From Bacillus sp. MM2020_4 (GTDB lineage: Bacteria; Bacillota; Bacilli; Bacillales; Cytobacillaceae): a stretch of DNA of 46,063 nt. The stretch is from NCBI RefSeq assembly GCF_011250555.1, contig NZ_JAANMZ010000039.1, forward strand, positions 1-46,063, written 5' to 3'. The notes beneath the pieces are model-generated. The model searched no databases. It was not told the DNA's origin and worked only from the letters and a program-made list of their open reading frames with translations. Of the stretch, positions 17,509 to 25,089 are shown piece after piece. Both the position numbers and the translations under genes were made by a program. How positions within the stretch are numbered: position 1 is the stretch's first letter; every line of letters starts with the position of its first letter.

Positions 17509-17730
17509 CTAATTTACTCTTATTGATTGAACCATATAACCCTGGTTTGTCATGAATCCTCTTAGTTGTTCTGCATTTATTTTCGCTTCATCAAATTCTG
17601 TTCGGACCTTTCCTAATTGTGGAAAAACCTTGACAGATACGACTCCATTCTGGTGATATAATTGAGTTTCCACTTCTTTGAAACAACCCGCACAATCCAG
17701 TAATGCAACTTGAAATACAGCTTTTGTCAT
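17509..17730 (-). CDS. HMA-like small metal-binding protein
   Basis: A 73-residue ferredoxin-like heavy-metal-associated domain. The metal loop reads DCAGCF rather than the usual MxCxxC, keeping the CxxC pair (C13, C16), and GVVSVKVFPQLGKVRTEFDE gives the second and third strands. Such proteins bind copper or zinc and pass it to ATPases. GAGAGGAG precedes the ATG. It is the first gene of the operon with the FNR-like regulator and is behind a well-placed FNR box, suggesting a role in anaerobic metal supply. Confidence 0.8.
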   Translation of the reverse strand: MTKAVFQVALLDCAGCFKEVETQLYHQNGVVSVKVFPQLGKVRTEFDEAKINAEQLRGFMTNQGYMVQSIRVN

Positions 17731-17774
17731 TTTTAGTTCTCCTCTCTATTTCATAATCATTACCTGTTTCCTTT

Positions 17775-17816
17775 ATTATAAAATGAACATCACAACTAAT
17801 CATTGATGGGCATCAA
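17775..17816 (-). promoter_or_regulatory. FNR-activated promoter of the HMA-fnr operon
   Basis: A perfect FNR box, TTGAT-GGGC-ATCAA, at 17803-17816 (plus-strand reading). A TATAAT -10 at 17780-17775 on the minus strand is centred 32 bp away, so transcription would start near 17768 with the box at -41.5, the classic class II position. Confidence 0.8.
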
Positions 17817-17835
17817 GAACCACGCAAACATTTAT

Positions 17836-18669
17836 TCACTTCCGGTTTTGCAATATCCTTGCTTCTTCGTCTAAATCAAGAATGACAAAAGTTAGCTGGA
17901 TATCGATCAATTGTCTGAATGATTCCAATTCACTTTTTGATATAAATCCCTTATATACATATTCCATTAACCGACCAACATCTGGTTTTCCATATTCAAT
18001 TAGTTGCTTTATCGCTAGCTTGTCCATTATTTCTTTTGGATTATAGATGAATGGCTTTTGCACTCTCGTGATAGAACCATACTTATGATTCATTTTCCCT
18101 TCAGCAATCAGCTTCTGGCAAAAACCCATTTCCCTTTTTAACGTTTCATATTCTTTTTGAGCTTTACGCAAACAAATCATATTATGACGTTTTCTTGTAG
18201 ATGCTTCTTCCAGCGTTAGCTGTAAGTCCGGATGTTCTTCTATTTTGACAAACTCTCTTCCCACTTTATTAAATGACGGCTTTGTATAGTAACTGGGAGT
18301 ATCAGCAAATGGCTCAAACAAATCCAACATTTGCTGATTCTTTTTCAAATCTGAACTCGATAGCTTGATCAGCTTCTGCAGCAGGCCCCGATCATACAAG
18401 TATTCATTTAAACCAGGATAATCATAGTGATAAATCTTCTTTGGGATAAATTTCGCAACTAAGTTATTTCCTATTTCATGCCTTTTCGATTCAGAATCAA
18501 TTAAGTGCTGATATATATTTTTATTTATAGCTTCTTTTTCGCTTGATACTATTTTCAAATGCTTGTAAGAACCAGATTCAATAAATTCCTCCATACGTTC
18601 TCCGGCATTAGGTTGGTGGGAACACATAGAGGGCATTTCAGTATTATGTGTCAAATCAAATTCAAGCAT
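17836..18669 (-). CDS. Unrecognised 277-residue soluble protein
   Basis: I do not recognise this protein. It lacks a signal peptide and membrane helices and is highly charged, with a long helical stretch rich in Lys, Arg and Glu (about residues 165-205, TRKRHNMICLRKAQKEYE) that may form a coiled coil. GGGGGGGAC before the ATG is a strong ribosome site. It is a single gene with a terminator hairpin upstream separating it from the zinc-finger gene. A phage or plasmid origin is possible but not shown. Confidence 0.6.
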   Translation of the reverse strand: MLEFDLTHNTEMPSMCSHQPNAGERMEEFIESGSYKHLKIVSSEKEAINKNIYQHLIDSESKRHEIGNNLVAKFIPKKIYHYDYPGLNEYLYDRGLLQKLIKLSSSDLKKNQQMLDLFEPFADTPSYYTKPSFNKVGREFVKIEEHPDLQLTLEEASTRKRHNMICLRKAQKEYETLKREMGFCQKLIAEGKMNHKYGSITRVQKPFIYNPKEIMDKLAIKQLIEYGKPDVGRLMEYVYKGFISKSELESFRQLIDIQLTFVILDLDEEARILQNRK

Positions 18670-18758
18670 GCTGTCCCCCCCTATTTGATTCTTTCCATAG
18701 CTGGCGGGTGATACGAAAGAAAATCCCCTACATCAAATAATAGACCACTTTACAAAAA

Positions 18759-18788
18759 AGAAATTGACCACAGTCAATTTCTAAAAAC
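18759..18788 (-). terminator. Minus-strand terminator upstream of the 277-aa gene
   Basis: AGAAATTGAC (18759-18768) and GTCAATTTCT (18773-18782) form a perfect 10-bp stem with a CACA loop; on the minus strand it is followed by TTTTTTG. The surrounding 18670-19023 gap otherwise holds only the next terminator. Confidence 0.75.
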
Positions 18789-18975
18789 AACACTTTACTA
18801 TTATTTCACTTCATTTTATCCAAAGTCACGTCGAAAATTATGGATAATTACTACCACTCCTAAATGGTCTACTTAACTAGGCTTATTAGATTTACCATAT
18901 ATATCTTATCCCCACACTTTTTAATAGAATGATCCCATTAGTGAAATCCTCGTTGTTTAGTTTTAAAATAAAATA

Positions 18976-19001
18976 GTGCCAACTTCTAAAGAAATTGGCA
19001 C
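18976..19001 (-). terminator. Terminator after the zinc-finger gene
   Basis: GTGCCAA (18976-18982) pairs with TTGGCAC (18995-19001); on the minus strand TATTTTATTTT follows. Confidence 0.75.
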
Positions 19002-19023
19002 CACTTCATTAATTCACTATATG

Positions 19024-19233
19024 CTATCGTGCCGCTTTTGGCGGTTGACACGCGTCACATTTACGTTGGTTATTATTTTTAAATTTAGTAAATGTTTTTT
19101 CAAAGTTGCTACCACATGCACATTGAAATCGTAACTTTTGAGAAAAACCGTGATATTCCGTCGATAGCAATTTACTTTCCGAATTTTTCTCAACAAATTC
19201 TTGTATTTTACCAATCGTCCATTTTTTATTCAT
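19024..19233 (-). CDS. Small zinc-finger (treble-clef-like) protein
   Basis: A 69-residue protein. The C-terminal half has two cysteine pairs, FQCACGSNF and RKCDACQ, about 22 residues apart, typical of a structural zinc ribbon or treble clef seen as a module in phage and endonuclease-like proteins. The N-terminal half is a short helical segment with KWTIGKIQEFVEKN. ATG 19233 has a GGAGGTG site and is preferred over an upstream frame extension. Possible DNA binding is inference. Single gene. Confidence 0.65.
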   Translation of the reverse strand: MNKKWTIGKIQEFVEKNSESKLLSTEYHGFSQKLRFQCACGSNFEKTFTKFKNNNQRKCDACQPPKAAR

Positions 19234-19382
19234 TCTTTGACACCTCCATATTTTATCGCTATACGGAGGCTTTTCTTGGCTTCCGTTCATTTATACGTAT
19301 AAGAAGTAATTATCCTAAGTTACCTATTATAACATGAGCAGTTAAAATTACCTCTAACACTTTTTAATATAAAGGCAGCACA

Positions 19383-19410
19383 AAAGGCCCAACTTCGTAG
19401 CTGGGCCTTT
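19383..19410 (-). terminator. Terminator after the SDR gene
   Basis: AAAGGCCCA (19383-19391) pairs with TGGGCCTTT (19402-19410); TTTTG follows on the minus strand. Confidence 0.8.
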
Positions 19411-19440
19411 ACGAGTAACCTATTGTTCTACACGCTTCAA

Positions 19441-20169
19441 TTAGAATGGGTTCGTCGCCAGCATGCTTGCTGTTTTCACATAAATACGTGGATGCAATTT
19501 TAATTGAGCAACGATAAATTCAGCAATGTCTTCCGGCTGCATATATTTCTCATCATTGTTTTCAGCGATTAAGTTCGTTTTAACCGCAAGTTCAGTAGCT
19601 ACGGTACTCGGCGTTAATGCGGTAACGCGGATATTATTTCTTCGCACTTCTTGTGCTAATGATTCAGATAAGCCGATGACACCAAATTTGGAGGCACTAT
19701 AGGCACTGGATGTGGCAGCCCCGCTTAACCCATTCGTAGATGAAATGTTGATGATATCACCTCCATTTTTTTCAATAAGTTGAGGAAGAACCGCTTTTGT
19801 TACATAATAGGGGCCCATTAAGTTCACATCAATGATTCTCTTCCATTCTTGTGGATCCATCTCTAAAAGTGATTCAAACTTTCCAATTCCTGCATTATTT
19901 ATCAGAATATCAGCGGTGCCCAACTCGCCTGTTATTTTTTTAATCGCTTGTTCTACTTCTTCCTGTGATGAAATATCAACAGCCGCATAAGCTGCTTTAA
20001 CTCCTAATCCTTCCACTTCGTTTCCGACTTTCTTTAAGTCAGCTTCTGTTCTAGCGAGTAAACCAATGTTTACACCTTCATTTGCTAAAGCGATTGCAAC
20101 TGCCCTTCCAATACCTCTTCCTGCTCCTGTTACAAACGCTACTTTTCCTTTTAATGATTGTGTCATCAT
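19441..20169 (-). CDS. SDR oxidoreductase, 3-ketoacyl-ACP-reductase-like
   Basis: A 242-residue short-chain dehydrogenase. The NAD(P)-binding TGAGRGIG is near residue 16, followed by DILINNAG and the catalytic Ser (INISS) and YSASK pair. The sequence is FabG-like ([23 protein letters not shown]). Because it is monocistronic and far from fatty-acid genes, its substrate is likely a small carbonyl, not ACP. The ATG at 20169 follows AAGGAG. The C-terminus ends MLATNPF, common in the Bacillus members. Confidence 0.87.
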   Translation of the reverse strand: MMTQSLKGKVAFVTGAGRGIGRAVAIALANEGVNIGLLARTEADLKKVGNEVEGLGVKAAYAAVDISSQEEVEQAIKKITGELGTADILINNAGIGKFESLLEMDPQEWKRIIDVNLMGPYYVTKAVLPQLIEKNGGDIINISSTNGLSGAATSSAYSASKFGVIGLSESLAQEVRRNNIRVTALTPSTVATELAVKTNLIAENNDEKYMQPEDIAEFIVAQLKLHPRIYVKTASMLATNPF

Positions 20170-20287
20170 CAACAACTCCTTCTAGCTCTCATTATATTAT
20201 TTTGAGAAAATTATTCTAACAGTATGCTCACAAAAATAAAAAGAGGCAGACTAACCTCCTTTGTTGAACAGATCCGAAAAAAAAGTG

Positions 20288-20339
20288 CCTGTCCCCCCAG
20301 CGTATTAAATCTTTAACGCATCGGGGGAACAGGTTCTTT
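20288..20339 (+). repeat. GC-rich terminator-like hairpin in a divergent gap
   Basis: CCTGTCCCCC (20288-20297) pairs with GGGGGAACAGG (20323-20333), with an inner GCGT/ACGC stem, followed by TTCTTTTTT. It sits upstream of both neighbouring divergent genes, so it terminates nothing obvious. Similar CCTGTCCCCC-type elements are, from general knowledge, frequent in Bacillus intergenic DNA. Confidence 0.6.
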
Positions 20340-20375
20340 TTTGTGTCCGTCATATTCAATGTAAGCTGTGCATAA

Positions 20376-20428
20376 CATGATGTATACTTTCCTTTACATC
20401 ATGCATAGAATACCTTACTTGATGTAAA
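20376..20428 (+). promoter_or_regulatory. Three TGATGTA half-sites before the membrane-XRE pair
   Basis: CATGATGTA (20376-20384) and TACATCATG (20395-20403) form a 9-bp inverted repeat; TTTACATCA (20393-20401) also pairs with TGATGTAAA (20420-20428). The spacing suggests an operator for the XRE repressor encoded downstream. Overlap with a -10-like TATACT (20383-20388) fits repression. Confidence 0.55.
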
Positions 20429-20453
20429 TGTGACCTTACAGGAGGTGGAAACC

Positions 20454-20900
20454 ATGACCTACCAAGAAAAGAAGAGCATCGTCACGTTAATTAGTGCAAT
20501 ACTCATTTTCGGCTTCTATTGCTTGTACATGTACCCGCGCTACCCAGAAGGGGGCCTGGAGTCAGCAGAAACCTTCCGCTATTGGGGATCCTTCGTTCTC
20601 TATCTGACTTTGGTTTCAATTGTTGCGCATATCATAATCAGCATTATTTTTAACATCGTATTTAGAATGACGACTAAAGAAAGAGAACCAGCATTTGCAG
20701 ATGAATTGGATAGGTTAATAGACTTGAAAGCGAACCGAATTTCCTTTTTTGTGTTCATCTTCGGCTTTCTTATTGCCATGGCATCGCTGATTATCTATCA
20801 GCCGTCACAGATAATGTTCATTATCCTAGTCATTTCAGGATTCCTTTCCGATGTAACCGGCTCCATTACCAAACTCTATCACTATCGGAAAGGAGTCTAA
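20454..20900 (+). CDS. Four-helix membrane protein paired with XRE regulator
   Basis: A 148-residue integral membrane protein with four predicted helices (about 9-26, 42-65, 94-113, 119-139) and a charged cytoplasmic loop (TTKEREPAFADELDRLIDLK). It resembles the DUF2178-like group that is regularly encoded with a short XRE regulator, as here. GGAGGTGG precedes ATG 20454. Only one base separates its stop from the XRE start, so the pair is co-translated. Its job, perhaps as an anti-repressor or stress sensor, is unknown. Confidence 0.7.
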   Translation: MTYQEKKSIVTLISAILIFGFYCLYMYPRYPEGGLESAETFRYWGSFVLYLTLVSIVAHIIISIIFNIVFRMTTKEREPAFADELDRLIDLKANRISFFVFIFGFLIAMASLIIYQPSQIMFIILVISGFLSDVTGSITKLYHYRKGV

Positions 20901-20901
20901 T

Positions 20902-21135
20902 ATGGGAAAAAAGCTTGTCGGCAATCATATCCGTAAATTACGATTCAACCAAAATGAAATGACCCAGCAGCAATTAGCTGACAAGGTAGGCGTAACAAGA
21001 CAAACCATCGTGGCACTCGAAAAGGGAAATTACTCCCCTTCTCTAGAACTCGCTTTTCGCATTGCCATTGCCTTTAACTTACCGTTGGAAGAAGTATTTT
21101 TTTACGGGGATCACACAAGCGGTAAGAGCTTATAA
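20902..21135 (+). CDS. Short XRE-family HTH regulator
   Basis: A 77-residue single-domain Cro/CI-type HTH protein. The helix-turn-helix is MTQQQLADKVGVTRQTIVALEKGNYSPSLELAFRIA split here as MTQQQLADKVGVTRQTIV then ALEKGNYSPSL, the YgzD/Rv-type pattern that recognises short palindromes. It ends with LEEVFFY, typical of this small family. AAAGGAG precedes the ATG. It is cotranscribed with the membrane protein and probably binds the TGATGTA sites upstream. Confidence 0.88.
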   Translation: MGKKLVGNHIRKLRFNQNEMTQQQLADKVGVTRQTIVALEKGNYSPSLELAFRIAIAFNLPLEEVFFYGDHTSGKSL

Positions 21136-21183
21136 TCGTTTTTTTTACGGTAATGAATTTATTAAATGAAGGGGAGATAAATA

Positions 21184-21861
21184 ATGAATTCAAACAGAGC
21201 GGCAAAAATTGTGGGTGTGCTGTTTATACTTGCTGCCGTAACAGCAGTAATAGGTCTTAAATTATATAATCCCATACTAAAAGGCCCCAACTACCTGATG
21301 GAAGGTGCTGAAAACTCCAATCAGGTGATAGTAGGAGCGCTAATGGAGTTAATTCTTGTCGCATCAGCAATAGGAACGGCAGCGACCATGTTTCCCATAT
21401 TAAGAAAGTATAATGAAACGATTGCGCTCTGGCATGTTTGTTTCCGGTTCCTTGAAGCCATTATCATAACAGTTGGTGTAATCAGCATATTATCACTATT
21501 AACCTTAAGCCGGGAATTTGTAGCCGCAGGAGCTCCGGATTCCGTCTCGTTTCAAACTTCCGGTACAGTATTAAAAGCAATCCATGACTGGACATTTATG
21601 CTTGGCCCCCTTTTCATGCTTGGGATCAATACGATGATGTACAGTTTTATCTTTTATAAAACCAAGCTCGTACCGAGGTTTATATCCATATTGGGTTTGA
21701 CAGGGGCAGCTCTCGTTTTTATTTGTGCCTTGTTAGTCATGTTTGGTGTTATTCAGCAGGTTTCTGTTTGGGGTGGGATATTGGCCCTCCCAGTAGCAGC
21801 TAATGAAATGATTTTAGCGGTATGGCTCCTCGTTAAAGGATTCAAAGAAGGGGCAGTCTAA
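21184..21861 (+). CDS. DUF4386 membrane protein
   Basis: A 225-residue protein with about six helices. The start NRAAKIVGVLFILAAVTAVIG and the C-terminal GGILALPVAANEMILAVWLL are typical of DUF4386. The function of the family is unknown. AAGGGGAG precedes the ATG. It lies 48 nt after the XRE gene on the same strand and may be part of its regulon. Its stop codon is inside the loop of the terminator stem. Confidence 0.82.
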   Translation: MNSNRAAKIVGVLFILAAVTAVIGLKLYNPILKGPNYLMEGAENSNQVIVGALMELILVASAIGTAATMFPILRKYNETIALWHVCFRFLEAIIITVGVISILSLLTLSREFVAAGAPDSVSFQTSGTVLKAIHDWTFMLGPLFMLGINTMMYSFIFYKTKLVPRFISILGLTGAALVFICALLVMFGVIQQVSVWGGILALPVAANEMILAVWLLVKGFKEGAV

Positions 21862-21873
21862 CTGCCCCTTTTT
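21850..21873 (+). terminator. Terminator overlapping the DUF4386 stop
   Basis: GGGGCAGT (21850-21857) pairs with ACTGCCCC (21861-21868), followed by TTTTT. Confidence 0.85.
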
Positions 21874-22114
21874 ATTCAAGAAATTTAGTTTTAAAAAAAC
21901 AGTTGTGAAAAGCTTGTGTTAGGTAATCCGTTATCCAAATCGTTATAAAACTCCAATACCAAGTCCATTTTTTATATTTTGCATTGGGGGTCAGTCACAA
22001 AATTTTATATTATTTAAAATAGGAATATATTGGTATAATACTTTAATTATTTTCATCTTACAAGGACATCCTTAATATTTCACTTTAAAACAAAAAGAAA
22101 AGAGGTGGATTCAT

Positions 22115-22585
22115 TTGTACTTTCGGAGGATGAATGTTGAAGATGACAAAGAGATAATGATCAAGTATAGGAAGGATGCTTTTGCTGTAAGTTTCGGTTC
22201 GGAAGATGGATTCGGAGATGAAACCAATTACCTTCAGCGTATGAGTGAAAAAGTTGTGAAATTCCCAGATGGACACGTAATAGTGGAATTAGACGGCATA
22301 CCTATCGGTCAAATGGAACTGCATATTCAAGAATTTGAAGGAACTTCGATTGGATATGTAAATCTATACTATTTAATCCCCGAATATCGCAATAAAGGGC
22401 TAGGAATGGAGTTCATCCACTATGCCGAGGATTTTTTCAAACAAGCGAATGTCTCTGAATATCACTTACGTGTCTCTCCAACCAATCTGCCGGCAATTCG
22501 CTTGTATACAAAAGCCGGAATGACCAAGGTTAGAGAGGAACATGAAAAATATCCATTATGGAGAATGAGTAAAAAGGTAACCTAG
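22115..22585 (+). CDS. GNAT-family N-acetyltransferase
   Basis: A 156-residue GNAT. The acetyl-CoA loop is YRNKGLGMEFIHYAE (about residues 90-104), preceded by the beta-4 strand GYVNLYYLIPE and followed by the NLPAIRLYTKAGM motif. The acceptor is unknown. The start is TTG 22115, with AGAGGTGGA at 22101-22109; an ATG at 22130 has only a poorly spaced site. Single gene. Confidence 0.85.
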   Translation: MYFRRMNVEDDKEIMIKYRKDAFAVSFGSEDGFGDETNYLQRMSEKVVKFPDGHVIVELDGIPIGQMELHIQEFEGTSIGYVNLYYLIPEYRNKGLGMEFIHYAEDFFKQANVSEYHLRVSPTNLPAIRLYTKAGMTKVREEHEKYPLWRMSKKVT

Positions 22586-22623
22586 GAAATTATGATGGAT
22601 AATAAGTATTGTACAATTAAATA

Positions 22624-22880
22624 GCGGATCCGCACTTATCGGTTGGGGGTTCAGGTAGGCACCCGAGCTGATCAATAGACGGAAAAATTCCGCTTAATTG
22701 GTAATTACTATTAAAAAAGACCTAATTAGGCGGAGAGATTCCGCCTATTGACTTGAAAAATTCAAAAATAGGAGGTTTTTCTTTGCATAAGCGGAAAATC
22801 TCCCCATATTTTCCTAAAAACGAGCCCCGTTCTGTATATTACCGGAAAATCTCCGCTTATTTTTCTTTTGCTGGTTACTC
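22624..22880. repeat. Dispersed intergenic element, copy 2
   Basis: About 257 bp, homologous to the element at 6948 and 43278. The inner hairpin arms read GGAGGTTTTTC and GGAAAATCTCC; changes relative to copy 1 are all G.U pairs in RNA, so the structure is kept. It ends near a TTGCTGGTTACTCG border shared with copy 1. Confidence 0.85.
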
Positions 22881-22962
22881 GATTAAGGACGAGTCATCTT
22901 ATTTAATAGGGAGTCAAGTAATATTCCAACTATTTTACCTATTGCAAAGTCGCCCCAATTCC

Positions 22963-22986
22963 ATTAGTATCTAATTAGATACTAAT
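22963..22986 (+). promoter_or_regulatory. 24-bp perfect palindrome, ArsR-type operator
   Basis: ATTAGTATCTAA (22963-22974) and TTAGATACTAAT (22975-22986) are exact inverse complements, 20 bp upstream of the ArsR start. A further TTAGATAT half-site lies at 23623-23630 before the MFS gene. Both fit binding by the ArsR dimer. Confidence 0.7.
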
Positions 22987-23005
22987 TGAATAAGGTGTGT
23001 TGATT

Positions 23006-23584
23006 ATGCAATTAAATAAAATTGTTGAATTTCATAAAGCATTGGGGGACCTTACTCGTGTTCGGATTATTGGCCTCCTCCAACAAGGCCCTTTACACGG
23101 GCAAGCAATTGCGGGAAAGCTCGGGCTCAAACCGCCGACGATTACCCATCATATGGCAAAGTTGCGAGAAGTTGGCCTGATCAAGGAACAACGTGACAAA
23201 AACACCATCTATTTTTCACTTAACCTAAAGGCATTAGAAAGTAATGCCAAAGCCATTCTCACGGTTGGAACAGGTGGTGAAGCTCGCGTGGAAATGTCCG
23301 TAACTGCTGAGGAACGAGCTGTCATTCTCCACAACTTCTTCACAAAAGAAGGGAAATTGAAAAATTACCCTGCTCAACGAAAGAAAAAGCTTGTTGTCCT
23401 GGAACAAATGGCAAAGGGATTAGAATTTGGAAAAGTATATCAAGAGAAAGAAATCAATGACTATTTAAAGCAATTCCATGAAGATTATGCAACATTACGG
23501 CGTGAACTCATCATGTGTCAGTATATGTACCGGGAAAATAATCTATATGAATTAAATCCTGTTGAATTATGGTGGTTAAGTTAA
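23006..23584 (+). CDS. ArsR-type regulator with C-terminal DUF2087
   Basis: A 192-residue regulator: ArsR winged HTH (HKALGDLTRVRIIGLLQQG, TITHHMAKLREVGLI) at residues 8-70, then a DUF2087 domain (KLKNYPAQRKKKL to LYELNP) with the FHEDYATLRRELI signature. The ArsR-type metal Cys pairs are lacking, so the signal is likely an organic ligand. ATG 23006 has AAGGTG. It is the first gene with an MFS transporter following, after an attenuator-like hairpin. It probably represses the pump through the palindrome upstream. Confidence 0.85.
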   Translation: MQLNKIVEFHKALGDLTRVRIIGLLQQGPLHGQAIAGKLGLKPPTITHHMAKLREVGLIKEQRDKNTIYFSLNLKALESNAKAILTVGTGGEARVEMSVTAEERAVILHNFFTKEGKLKNYPAQRKKKLVVLEQMAKGLEFGKVYQEKEINDYLKQFHEDYATLRRELIMCQYMYRENNLYELNPVELWWLS

Positions 23585-23587
23585 AGG

Positions 23588-23610
23588 GCGTCACCCGGCG
23601 CCTCTTTTTT
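23588..23610 (+). terminator. Weak terminator/attenuator between ArsR and MFS genes
   Basis: GGCG/CGCC stem with a TCACCCGG loop, followed by TCTTTTTT. It may reduce read-through into the MFS gene. Confidence 0.4.
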
Positions 23611-23664
23611 ACACCAATCCAATTAGATATATATAAAATTAGACTATGATGAAAGAAGGTAATA

Positions 23665-24888
23665 ATGATGGAAAATTCCATGATCAAAGTTGAAAAAGAA
23701 TATCGGAAATTATTCTTGGCTGGGGTTGTGAATGGGATTGGCGATCGTTTTAGTTCCGTTGCCATATTGGCGATGCTATTACAGATAACCGGATCAGGCT
23801 TGGCAGTAGGCATGACGTTAGCTATTCGATTAATCCCATTTGTCTTTTTCGGACCATTAGGGGGCTGGCTGGCTGACAGGGTTCCTAAAAAGTCGATATT
23901 AGTGGCAACCGATCTGTTTCGTATCCTATTTGCCCTATCCTTTTTATGGGTTCATAGCGAAGAGGATCTGTGGATCGTGTATCTCAGTTCATTTTTTTTA
24001 GCAGCCGGTGAAGCTATTTATAGCCCGGCGAGAAAGTCTGCCATTCCTCTTCTTGTAAACAAGGAAAAGCTGATAAAAGTAAATAGTTTAGAACAAGTTT
24101 TAATCGGGATTGTCTTAATCGGAGGGGCCTTTTCCGGAGGAATTGTGTCGTTTATTTTTGGAGCCCATGTAACCTTTTGGTTCAATGCCGCCTCTTTCCT
24201 AGGAGCAGCTGCTATTATCTCAACAATAAGGTTTCCCGAGCACAAACGAGCGCAGGAAGGTGCTGTGCCTAAAATGGAAGCCCCGTTCACTGTATTCAAA
24301 AAAGTCATTTTGATGTCCGCTTCTGTTCTCATCCTCCTGATTTGCGAAGTCTTAATTGCCTCCATGAACGGAATCGATAATGTCCTCATTAGCGTATATG
24401 CCGTAAATGAGTTTCAACTGGGCGATATCGGTGTCGGTCTATTTTATGGAGCCTTAGGGATTGGTTTAACCTTAAGCTACTTCATTGCAAATCGCTTGAG
24501 GAAAAATTTCCTGGTCACGGGTTTAGTCTGCTTAATGATAGAGGGAGCTTCGCTGTTACTATTAAGTAGAATCCATATCGTCGGGCTGGCTTTTCTACTA
24601 TTTTGCAGTGTGGCATTTATGTCCGGGATTGGAAATGCCTGTTTTGATACCATTTTAATGAAAGAGATTCCGGAGGAACACCGGGGAATGATGTTTGGCC
24701 TGTTAGCCACCATCGGGAACACCATTTTAGGCCTATCTATGTTTTTATCAGGTATTGCTCTAAACTATCTTGCCCCACGCTCTTTGGGCATGATTGGCGG
24801 TGGGGCCTATATTCTAATAGCCATGCTCTTACTAGCAGTCATTTCATCAAAAGCCTATCAGAAGAGGAGCCAATCCCTTCATTATTAG
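23665..24888 (+). CDS. MFS multidrug-type exporter
   Basis: A 407-residue major facilitator with twelve helices, of the MFS_3/macrolide-efflux group: GDRFSSVAILAMLLQITGSG in helix 1 and LGGWLADRVPKKS between helices 2 and 3. The substrate is probably a hydrophobic antibiotic. AAGAAGGT precedes ATG 23665. It lies behind the ArsR-DUF2087 gene, with a further half-operator between them. It is intact and not fused. Confidence 0.87.
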   Translation: MMENSMIKVEKEYRKLFLAGVVNGIGDRFSSVAILAMLLQITGSGLAVGMTLAIRLIPFVFFGPLGGWLADRVPKKSILVATDLFRILFALSFLWVHSEEDLWIVYLSSFFLAAGEAIYSPARKSAIPLLVNKEKLIKVNSLEQVLIGIVLIGGAFSGGIVSFIFGAHVTFWFNAASFLGAAAIISTIRFPEHKRAQEGAVPKMEAPFTVFKKVILMSASVLILLICEVLIASMNGIDNVLISVYAVNEFQLGDIGVGLFYGALGIGLTLSYFIANRLRKNFLVTGLVCLMIEGASLLLLSRIHIVGLAFLLFCSVAFMSGIGNACFDTILMKEIPEEHRGMMFGLLATIGNTILGLSMFLSGIALNYLAPRSLGMIGGGAYILIAMLLLAVISSKAYQKRSQSLHY

Positions 24889-25089
24889 ACTCTTCATCTC
24901 CGTATTCATCGAAGTAGATCCCATGTACAAAGATATCCACTATTGTAATGGTTAAACACGGGATTTATTCGGTGAATATGGGCTGCCGTTTATTATACCT
25001 ACTATTGATTAGTTTCTGGTATCTCGATTTGCCAATGTCGTTGGTTTTTTCTTCTTCCCCATCTTTCTGACAACCGACCTCTGCAATAA

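Noticed and set aside
22753..22974. A 73-codon frame in dispersed element copy 2
   Set aside because: The frame is not kept in copies 1 and 3 and lacks a ribosome site.
24889..25089. Possible membrane-protein remnant downstream of the MFS pump
   Set aside because: A short hydrophobic reading (FANVVGFFFFPIFLTT) appears, but it is interrupted by stops and too short to assign.
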